NCBI GenBank assembly: GCA_023422565.1
Contig: JAFAGR010000029.1
Location: 1-12,834, forward strand
Length of the DNA stretch: 12,834 nucleotides
Source of the DNA: Bacteroidota bacterium
GTDB lineage: Bacteria; Bacteroidota; Bacteroidia; Chitinophagales; Chitinophagaceae
Reading direction: 5' to 3'
Shown one piece after another: positions 6,988 to 12,834 of this stretch. Within the stretch, counting starts at the first letter, position 1; every line of letters starts with the position of its first letter. The translations under genes were made by a program, and so were the position numbers. Under the pieces are notes generated by a model that was not told where the DNA came from, made no database searches, and was given only the letters and a program-made list of their open reading frames with translations.

Positions 6988-7929
6988 ATGGCTTCCTATA
7001 GCAACTATATGCCTCTTGAAAACCTGCCCACGGTTAACGTGCAGGATATCGAACTGATCACTGAAAAAGAGCAGTTTGTGCCCGGTTCGGTGAGCTTTTC
7101 GGTAAAACGGTATCGTAAACGGGCCGATTGGGAAGTGGAGGATACAGGCGTCTTGGTTTACAATTTTGCAGGTGCAAGTTCCCCTCAAAACAATTTAGAG
7201 CTTCGTTTCTGCCTGAACGGAAATATGTATTGCAACCAGGAAGAAAGCGCTTGTGAGCGATGCAAGTTCAATCCCGCAAAACTTTGCCGCGAAAAAATTG
7301 ACAGTGTAGATGTGGTATCTCTTAGCTTTCCTCCCGGGTTTCTTCAGCAGTTCTCACTAAGTAACGGCAAGGGGCAAACGCTTTCTGAACAGGTTTTGCG
7401 ATTCAAACATAAAAATTCCTTTACACGAATTCTTCCGCTGTGCGGAAAGAGCCGCACAACCATTGATGCCTTACTCAATCATAATTTTACCGGCACGCTT
7501 GAAAATATTTTTCTTAATGCGCAAATGCAGGTGTTATTGCTTTATAGCCTTGATTGTATGCTGGAGCAGAAACAGGAGCCTGTTTTTGCCTGCAAATTCC
7601 TGGCAAATGAAGATGGCAGGGAACGCATTATAAAAGCACGCGAGGTGTTACTGCAGCACATTTGCGACCCCATCACCATTCGCGAACTCAGTAAAAAAGT
7701 GGCAATCAATGAATGTTATTTAAAAAAAGGTTTTAAAGAGATCTTCGGCACCACCATTTTCGATTTCTACCAGGGCCAACGAATGGAACATGCAAAATAC
7801 CTGTTGTATGAAAAAGGCTTAAGCGTTACAGATGTTTCGGCGATGCTTGGCTATTCATCCATTTCCCATTTTAGCACGGCCTTCAAAAAGCAAACCGGCA
7901 TCAAGCCCTGCGAGTTATTATTGCGATAA
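6988..7929 (+). CDS. AraC-family transcriptional regulator, likely controls the adjacent siderophore receptor
   Basis: A 313-aa DNA-binding regulator. The C-terminal third (about 210-313) is an AraC/XylS double helix-turn-helix domain: ITIRELSKKVAINECYLKKGFKEIFG, then LSVTDVSAMLGYSSISHFSTAFKKQTG. The N-terminal part has no recognisable cupin motif and resembles the effector half of PchR/YqhC-like regulators often found beside siderophore receptors in Bacteroidota. It holds a cysteine cluster, C82-x6-C89-x2-C92-x7-C100, with C75 close by, that could bind metal; this is inference. The frame opens at a TTG (6952), but that lies before the promoter, so ATG 6988 is chosen. The receptor gene follows 120 nt downstream on the same strand. 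By analogy with PchR, it probably activates the receptor when a ferric siderophore or low iron is sensed. The DNA-binding class is certain; the regulon is inferred from position. Confidence 0.9.
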   Translation: MASYSNYMPLENLPTVNVQDIELITEKEQFVPGSVSFSVKRYRKRADWEVEDTGVLVYNFAGASSPQNNLELRFCLNGNMYCNQEESACERCKFNPAKLCREKIDSVDVVSLSFPPGFLQQFSLSNGKGQTLSEQVLRFKHKNSFTRILPLCGKSRTTIDALLNHNFTGTLENIFLNAQMQVLLLYSLDCMLEQKQEPVFACKFLANEDGRERIIKAREVLLQHICDPITIRELSKKVAINECYLKKGFKEIFGTTIFDFYQGQRMEHAKYLLYEKGLSVTDVSAMLGYSSISHFSTAFKKQTGIKPCELLLR

Positions 7930-8021
7930 TTATAGATACTTTTTTTCTTTAATTCCTCCTGTTTTTTCCTTTTCCGTAAATACTTTTCCCAATTGCGGGA
8001 TCGTGCCGGTATGGCCTGTTG

Positions 8022-8029
8022 TTTCTTTG
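8022..8029 (+). promoter_or_regulatory. Weak -7 element for the TonB receptor operon
   Basis: TTTCTTTG differs from TAnnTTTG at one position and ends 20 nt before the receptor ATG. No TTTG-like -33 element lies at the right distance, which fits a promoter needing an activator such as the adjacent AraC protein. The region 7930-8021 is pyrimidine-rich and shows no other clear signal. Confidence 0.35.
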
Positions 8030-8049
8030 CGCAAATCATAATTCAGTAA

Positions 8050-10437
8050 ATGAAACTATATATAAACAGGATATTGGCTCTTTGCATCGCAACATGCTTA
8101 TCGCTGGCAAGTTCCTTCGGCCAGGCAAATATTTCGGGAAGGGTTTTAACGAGCGATAACATGCCCGCAGAAGGTGTGAATATTGAATTGAAAGACATTA
8201 AACTATTTACTGTAACTGATGCTGAAGGAAATTTTCGTTTTCGGCAAATAAAGGATGGAATGTATACTGTGGTGGTCACTTTCACCGGAATGCAGACCCA
8301 GCAGCTACCCGTAACCGTTAGCTCATCAAAACCGGTTACAGTTAACCTGAAACTAACAGAAAATTCGAAAGACCTTGATGAGCTTGTAATTCATTCGAGA
8401 AAAGGATTGAATGATGTGGCACCATCAGCAGGAAAAATTGCCATAGACCCAATGAGCCTCCCGCAAAGCGTGGCTGTTATCGGCAACCAGGTAATTACAG
8501 ATCAGCAATCTCAAAGGCTTAGCGATGTAGTTAAAAATGTGAACGGGGTTTACCTGTCTACCACCCGGGGAAGTGTACAGGAAAGTTTTTCCGCGCGCGG
8601 CTATAGTTTTTCCAGCGGCAATATGTTCAGGAACGGATCCAGAGTAAATTCAGGCGTGATGCCGGAAGTAAGTTCACTTGAAAAAGTGGAAGTGCTGAAA
8701 GGCAGTGCCGCGATACTCTACGGCAATGTGGCTCCGGGAGGCATTATTAATATGGTAACATTACAGCCAAAATTTGAGCGCGGTGCCGAAATTGGATTGC
8801 GCGCAGGAATTTATGGACTGATTAAACCCAGTGTGGACGTGTACGGGGCCCTCACAAAAAATATCGCAGCCCGTGTGAATGGCACCTATGAAAGCGCAGA
8901 AAGCTTCCGCGATCAGGTTTCATCTGAAAGGTTTTATATCAACCCTTCATTACTTTTCAATATTGGTAAAAACAGCAAGTTGTTGATTCAGGGTGATTAT
9001 CTACATCATGATTACACGCCTGACTTCGGGATCGGATCGCTGGACAATACGACCCTCACGCCCATATCCCGCTCTGCATTCCTGGGTACCACATGGCAAT
9101 ATAATAAGGCCCGCCAAACAACGGTTACGGCTACCCTAAGTAATAAACTCAGCAAAACCTGGAGCCTTGCTACCACAGTTTCTTACCAACAATATAAACG
9201 AGATTACTATTCTACAGAGCGAATACAGGCGAAAGCGGATGGTACATGGATCAGGCCTTTGAATAAGATCGATTCAAAGGAAAATTATTTTCTGGCTCAG
9301 GCAGACCTTACAGGCAACTTCAACACAGGTGCTTTCCGGCACCGGTTGTTGATAGGGATGGATGCAGACCGGTACAATACTTTAGCATACGCTTTCAACA
9401 ATCCTACTATTTACGACACTATAAATATTCTTGACCCTGCAACCTATCACGTAAGAAATGATATTCCTGAAGCGGAAAAGATAAGAAGCGTAGAAACCCC
9501 CGTACACCGCGCAGGTTTTTATGTGCAGGATCTTATCAGCCTGCACAAGAAGGTTAAATTGCTTGCAGGCGTAAGATGGTCGCAACAAAGCAGCAGGGCA
9601 GCAGCAACTTATTTTATTCAGCAAGACAGTATGGTTTATGCTAAATCAAAAACAGACAATGCCTTTTCACCCCGAGCTGGGCTTGTGTTTCAGCCGACGA
9701 AGAAAACTTCATTGTTTGCCAGTTATGCAAATTCCTTCTCGGTGAACAATGGCACAGACGTTCACGGTAACGCGCTCGATGCGTCAATTATTGATCAGTT
9801 TGAATTGGGAGTAAAGAATGAGTTGTGGAAAGGAAAGCTAAATTTCAACCTGACATTTTACAAGATCATTAATAATAATCTCGCGCAAACCGCGCAATTC
9901 ATGGCCGATGGTATTACACCAAATAACAACACTGCATATAAGGAACTTGTTGGCCAAACCACCAGTAACGGCGTTGAGGTTGATGTGGAAGCACGTCCTG
10001 TTTCCAAACTGCACATTATTGCCGGATACAGTTATAACGATATGCGATACACGAAAACACAACAGGTAAAAGGAAATTATATAGAGGGCGAACGCCTGGT
10101 AAACACACCGGCACACACCGCAAACACCAGTGCCTTTTATACTTTACCGCTGAATAATAATTCATCGTTAAAGATCGGCGCCGGTATTTATTATATAGGT
10201 GAACGGATTGCAGGATGGAACAATACTTATGAGCAGGCACAGAACTTCTCGCGGCAGATTCCCGTAGATGGATTTGTTACCGCAGACTTTACAATCGGCT
10301 ATACCGTGAAGAATATTTCAGCCCTTTTGAAAGTTTCCAACCTGTTCAATGAACTGAACTATTACGTTCACGAAAACTACAGTGTTAATCCGATCGCTCC
10401 ACGCCAGATCATTTCCACCATCAAAATAAAACTGTAA
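8050..10437 (+). CDS. TonB-dependent siderophore-type outer membrane receptor
   Basis: A 795-aa outer membrane transporter that would import a ferric chelate with energy from TonB-ExbBD (not in this window). A signal peptide covers about 1-26 (LCIATCLSLASSFGQA). Residues 27-105 form a carboxypeptidase-regulatory-like beta-sandwich (ISGRVLTSDNMPAEGVNIEL, DAEGNFRF), common in Bacteroidota receptors. A TonB-box-like segment DLDELVI sits near 108-114. The plug domain (about 134-240) has LPQSVAVIGNQVI, LSDVVKNVNGV, FSARGYSF, VEVLKGSAAILYGNVAPGG and IINMV, which is the pattern of siderophore receptors of the FhuE/FoxA group. The rest is the 22-strand barrel, ending STIKIKL rather than in the usual aromatic residue. 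The ligand cannot be told from sequence; the PepSY neighbour and AraC regulator favour a siderophore. Length is normal and there is no sign of damage. Confidence 0.93.
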   Translation: MKLYINRILALCIATCLSLASSFGQANISGRVLTSDNMPAEGVNIELKDIKLFTVTDAEGNFRFRQIKDGMYTVVVTFTGMQTQQLPVTVSSSKPVTVNLKLTENSKDLDELVIHSRKGLNDVAPSAGKIAIDPMSLPQSVAVIGNQVITDQQSQRLSDVVKNVNGVYLSTTRGSVQESFSARGYSFSSGNMFRNGSRVNSGVMPEVSSLEKVEVLKGSAAILYGNVAPGGIINMVTLQPKFERGAEIGLRAGIYGLIKPSVDVYGALTKNIAARVNGTYESAESFRDQVSSERFYINPSLLFNIGKNSKLLIQGDYLHHDYTPDFGIGSLDNTTLTPISRSAFLGTTWQYNKARQTTVTATLSNKLSKTWSLATTVSYQQYKRDYYSTERIQAKADGTWIRPLNKIDSKENYFLAQADLTGNFNTGAFRHRLLIGMDADRYNTLAYAFNNPTIYDTINILDPATYHVRNDIPEAEKIRSVETPVHRAGFYVQDLISLHKKVKLLAGVRWSQQSSRAAATYFIQQDSMVYAKSKTDNAFSPRAGLVFQPTKKTSLFASYANSFSVNNGTDVHGNALDASIIDQFELGVKNELWKGKLNFNLTFYKIINNNLAQTAQFMADGITPNNNTAYKELVGQTTSNGVEVDVEARPVSKLHIIAGYSYNDMRYTKTQQVKGNYIEGERLVNTPAHTANTSAFYTLPLNNNSSLKIGAGIYYIGERIAGWNNTYEQAQNFSRQIPVDGFVTADFTIGYTVKNISALLKVSNLFNELNYYVHENYSVNPIAPRQIISTIKIKL

Positions 10438-10443
10438 AAAATC

Positions 10444-11589
10444 TTGAAGATATTTTTCCGAAGGATCCACCTGTACCTTGGGTTGGCAACCGGATTGATC
10501 ATAATGGTCACTTGCCTCACGGGTGCAATTTTGGTTTATGAGAAAGAACTGCAGCAATTGTTTCACCCTTCCCGGTACTTCACGAAGCCTTTGGGAGAAA
10601 GGCTTTCAGCTGATCTGCTGATCGATGGTTTTAAAAAACAGCATCCGGGCCAAAAGGTTTCGTCCATAAAAATATTCTCAGATGGGGAGCGAAATGCGGA
10701 AATAAGTTTCACACCTTCTAAGAAAAATAGCAAGGCTGCTATCTCAGAAAGAAAGGAAAAAAGAGAAGCGCGGCTTGTTGCATTTGTTGATCCTTATACC
10801 GGAGTAATTAAAGAAATTTACAATCACCGGGAATCGTTTTTCTATTTTATTATGGATCTCCATCGCTGGATGCTGGCAGGAGACACGGGAAAACTAATTG
10901 TGGGCGTTTGCACGATTGTATTCCTGTTCATACTTATCACCGGTATCATTTTATGGTGGCCTAAAAACAAGGCGATATTAAAACAGCGATTAAAAGTTAA
11001 GACCGGCGCCGGGTTTAAAAGGCTTAACCACGATTATCATGTTGTTTTGGGGTTTTACAGCTCGATCTTCCTGCTTATACTGGCTTTTACCGGACTGGCC
11101 TGGTCTTTCGAATGGTTTAATGATGGAATTTATTCGCTCACCAATTCCAGTAAAGAGCGGGCGAAACCACTAAAGAGTTTTTTATTACCTGATCAAACTG
11201 CCGGGGCAGAAAACGCCTTGATCAAAGTAATGGGCGAGCAAAGCGCTAAATATTACCAGGTCGCACTCCCAAAAGACAGCACCGAAGCCTTTTCGGTGAC
11301 AGTTCTGCCAAATGATGCGCCTCATGAATCGGCCACAGACACCTACTTTGTAGATCAATATTCCGGTACCCTGCTTGGCGTGCAGCCCTTTGCTTCTAGA
11401 AACAAAGGGCAAAGGATCAGGGCAACGTTTAAACCCGTTCATGTCGCTTCCATTTACGGACACACTTCAAAAGCCATCGGCTTCCTTGCCTGCCTCGCAG
11501 GAACGTTTTTTCCTATCAGTGGAGTTATCATGTGGATCAACCGCACCCGGAAAAAGAAAAAGAAAGGGGTGCGATCTGATGCTGATTGA
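10444..11589 (+). CDS. PepSY-associated transmembrane protein (putative ferric-siderophore reductase)
   Basis: A 381-aa inner membrane protein of the PepSY_TM (PiuB-like) family. Four helices are visible at about 12-32, 150-171, 199-220 and 343-364, with PepSY-type periplasmic segments between 1-2 and 3-4. Conserved histidines occur beside the helices: H9 (RRIHLYLGL), H140 (DLHRWML), H196/H199 (NHDYHVVLGFY) and H333/H340. Family members such as Pseudomonas FpvG take part in reducing and releasing iron from siderophores in the periplasm, so that role is inferred. The start is TTG at 10444, 6 nt after and in frame with the receptor stop; the next in-frame ATG is codon 21 and would destroy the first helix. 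Only ATC (10441) is an alternative. Close spacing implies translational coupling in one operon. The C-terminus is lysine-rich (TRKKKKKG), as expected for a cytoplasmic tail. Confidence 0.92.
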   Translation: MKIFFRRIHLYLGLATGLIIMVTCLTGAILVYEKELQQLFHPSRYFTKPLGERLSADLLIDGFKKQHPGQKVSSIKIFSDGERNAEISFTPSKKNSKAAISERKEKREARLVAFVDPYTGVIKEIYNHRESFFYFIMDLHRWMLAGDTGKLIVGVCTIVFLFILITGIILWWPKNKAILKQRLKVKTGAGFKRLNHDYHVVLGFYSSIFLLILAFTGLAWSFEWFNDGIYSLTNSSKERAKPLKSFLLPDQTAGAENALIKVMGEQSAKYYQVALPKDSTEAFSVTVLPNDAPHESATDTYFVDQYSGTLLGVQPFASRNKGQRIRATFKPVHVASIYGHTSKAIGFLACLAGTFFPISGVIMWINRTRKKKKKGVRSDAD

Positions 11590-11682
11590 GAAATGTAGCT
11601 TCAGTTGAAGCCGGGTAATATTGAGAGTTAAACTGAAATCTAAAACCTGAAAAAAACATCATCAACCTTCCGCATCCCCCAC

Positions 11683-11705
11683 AAAAAAAGAGGCTCAAAG
11701 CCTCT
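11683..11705 (-). terminator. Hairpin terminator in the convergent intergenic region (minus-strand orientation)
   Basis: AGAGGCT (11689-11695), loop CAA, AGCCTCT (11699-11705) is a perfect 7-bp stem. On the minus strand it is followed by six further T, the form of an intrinsic terminator. On the plus strand the tail ATTATC is weak. It lies 165 nt after the minus-strand PepSY-like gene. Confidence 0.65.
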
Positions 11706-11811
11706 ATTATCTAACAGATCCTAGTCTTCAAAAGTAAGATTTGGAAAATTTGGATTTTAAAACGGAACTATTCGTTCGTACATTTCTTTAAAAGTTTAAG
11801 TTTTTTAAAAG

Positions 11812-11837
11812 AACGGGAGCAAGACTACTCCCGTTTT
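11812..11837. terminator. Bidirectional hairpin terminator between convergent genes
   Basis: AACGGGAG (11812-11819), 8-nt loop, CTCCCGTT (11828-11835) is a perfect 8-bp stem. Plus-strand reading continues into TT then A, with four T in total from 11834, and minus-strand reading continues into CTTTT. It can end the iron operon on the plus strand and the PepSY-like gene, whose stop is 32 nt away, on the minus strand. Confidence 0.7.
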
Positions 11838-11869
11838 ACCCTAATAAAACCCTAAACCAGCAAAAAAAT

Positions 11870-12319
11870 TTATTCGGTTATCGTACCTTCTTCGCTAACC
11901 AAAATCTCTTTCTTGGTATTATCAGCCTGTTCGATCTTTACCTTATAGTAAGATGGAATTCCGGCTAACTCAACCTTCGCTATTTCTGTAACTTTTGAAT
12001 CTGCATATTGCGCAGAAACAGAAGTATTAATTATCTCAGGAACCGCATCGGTTTCAATAATCGTTCTTGACCTAACCATATTACCTTCGGCATCAAACTC
12101 CGCTACCTGCTTCTGTTTAGCCTCGTTCGTAAATGTGGCTACGTAATTACCGTTATAACTTTTCTTCCACGTCTTTTTCTCTGCATTGGCAAATTTTCCT
12201 TCAAAAGAAGTGGAGATGGCATCAGGAACGGCCAATGGTTTCGCTGCTTTTTTCTTTTGGGCTACTGCAGAAAAACTAAATAACAAGCCGAAGCCTAAAA
12301 TCATTAAAACGTTTCTCAT
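11870..12319 (-). CDS. Secreted protein with two PepSY-like repeats
   Basis: A 149-aa exported protein of unknown role. The signal peptide is MRNVLMILGFGLLFSFSAVA with likely cleavage before Q21, followed by a basic stretch. The mature part is two related halves: about 31-85 (VPDAISTSFEGKFANAEKKTW, EFDAEGNMV) and about 93-148 (VPEIINTSVSAQYADSKV, LVSEEGTI). The pattern of a short helix, a strand with alternating residues, then D/E-x-x-G matches the PepSY-like / DUF2874 family of small periplasmic proteins in Bacteroidota. The open frame runs upstream to 12421, but ATG 12319 creates the signal peptide directly and is the right start. It converges on the iron operon, so no co-regulation is implied, though both carry PepSY-type folds. 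Function is not known and no partner is identifiable. Confidence 0.88.
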   Translation of the reverse strand: MRNVLMILGFGLLFSFSAVAQKKKAAKPLAVPDAISTSFEGKFANAEKKTWKKSYNGNYVATFTNEAKQKQVAEFDAEGNMVRSRTIIETDAVPEIINTSVSAQYADSKVTEIAKVELAGIPSYYKVKIEQADNTKKEILVSEEGTITE

Positions 12320-12594
12320 GGATGGATTTTTTTGAATATTTGGATAAATCGGTTTCACATCACATTTTACTAATACTATGCCAAGATGAATGAATGTGAA
12401 TAAGTGAAAAGATTTTAACAAATAGAGAAAATATCTTATGAAAAGTGATGCGGATGCATGTTTGGATGAGCTATGGGCGTAACTCCGGAATTCAATCGTC
12501 TGAATATCACAGTGAAAAATCCTAACTCCCGTTGACCAGTATTAACTATCGCTACGGAAGCTTATTATAGCTCATTCTGCTAATAGTTATTTAA
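12320..12594. other. Divergent intergenic region between the PepSY-like gene and ileS
   Basis: About 300 bases with no supported gene. A 14-codon ATG frame at 12442 is too short to defend. TTCTGCTAATAGTTA (12575-12589) matches, in inverted orientation, 112-126 upstream of mfd. No riboswitch or T-box-like leader was recognised before ileS. The promoter of the minus-strand gene must lie here but I could not assign a convincing -7 element. Confidence 0.4.
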
Positions 12595-12602
12595 TACCTT
12601 TG
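12595..12602 (+). promoter_or_regulatory. Bacteroidota-type -7 element for ileS
   Basis: TACCTTTG is an exact TAnnTTTG match ending 23 nt before the ileS ATG, giving a leader of roughly 15-20 nt. The leader contains AAAAAAGCGAA and no classical Shine-Dalgarno sequence. No clear -33 element is seen. Confidence 0.5.
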
Positions 12603-12625
12603 CAACCTTAAAAAAGCGAACTATT

Positions 12626-12834
12626 ATGCCTTTGAAATACAAGGAATTTACGCAATTGAACCTTCCGGCAATCGGTTCTGATATTCTGAAAAAATGGAAT
12701 GAGCATAACACCTTCGGAAAAAGTGTTTCTTCACGCGAAGGCCACAAACCCTTTGTATTCTATGAGGGCCCGCCCAGCGCCAATGGTATGCCCGGTATAC
12801 ATCATGTTATTTCCAGAACGCTCAAAGACCTTGT
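12626..12834 (+). CDS. ileS: Isoleucine--tRNA ligase, N-terminal fragment (runs off the window)
   Basis: The first 69 codons of a class I aminoacyl-tRNA synthetase that charges tRNA-Ile. The start MPLKYKEFTQLNLP is followed by ILKKWNEHNTFGKSV and then the ATP-binding signature FYEGPPSANGMPGIHHV at 45-61. This form of the HIGH motif (GIHH at 57-60, first His replaced by Gly) is what I recall from Bacteroidota isoleucyl-tRNA synthetases; ValRS and LeuRS read differently around GPP. The gene is cut by the window end, not by mutation. The ATG at 12626 suits the promoter at 12595. Confidence 0.92.
   Translation, partial: MPLKYKEFTQLNLPAIGSDILKKWNEHNTFGKSVSSREGHKPFVFYEGPPSANGMPGIHHVISRTLKDL

Noticed and set aside
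7921..7940. Fur-box-like string GATAATTATAGATA
   Set aside because: Only the left half matches the Fur consensus; the right half does not, and it sits mostly at the end of the regulator gene rather than at the receptor promoter.
12442..12486. 14-codon ATG frame upstream of ileS
   Set aside because: Too short, not linked to an attenuator structure and without isoleucine codons that would suggest a leader peptide.

Overview
The window looks like a chromosomal segment of a member of the Bacteroidota, probably the Chitinophagaceae or a close relative. Evidence: several genes are preceded by the Bacteroidota-type -7 promoter element TAnnTTTG; ribosome binding sites are A-rich rather than Shine-Dalgarno-like; GyrB is short (about 660 aa); the TonB-dependent receptor carries an N-terminal carboxypeptidase-regulatory-like domain; and the partial isoleucyl-tRNA synthetase has the PSANGMPGIHH signature. 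The genus-level guess is inference.

Layout, left to right. Positions 1-110 hold a GC-rich, hairpin-forming segment. mfd (+, 251-3661) encodes the transcription-repair coupling factor. A GxxExxY-family gene (+, to 4141) follows; its conserved N-terminus lies upstream of the first in-frame ATG and is cut from the nearest sensible ATG by a one-base frame change at a run of seven A. Just after it are two inverted blocks of heptamers (CACnnAG) repeated every 10-11 bp. On the minus strand lie gyrB (6728-4749) and, downstream of it, a 66-aa basic protein (4648-4448) followed by a clear intrinsic terminator.

The centre is a likely iron-siderophore uptake locus on the plus strand: an AraC-family regulator (6988-7929) with a cysteine cluster, a TonB-dependent siderophore-type receptor (8050-10437), and a four-helix PepSY membrane protein (10444-11589) starting 6 nt after the receptor stop. 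The receptor would bring the ferric chelate into the periplasm, the PepSY protein is a candidate inner-membrane reductase or release factor, and the regulator probably activates the pair.

A convergent minus-strand gene (12319-11870) encodes a secreted protein with two PepSY-like repeats; two hairpin terminators lie between it and the iron operon. The right edge holds the first 69 codons of ileS (12626 onward).

No tRNA, rRNA, CRISPR array or intact insertion sequence was recognised. The most unusual spots are the GxxExxY gene with its phased heptamer arrays, the cysteine cluster of the AraC regulator, the cysteine-poor small protein downstream of gyrB, and the nearly leaderless promoter arrangements.
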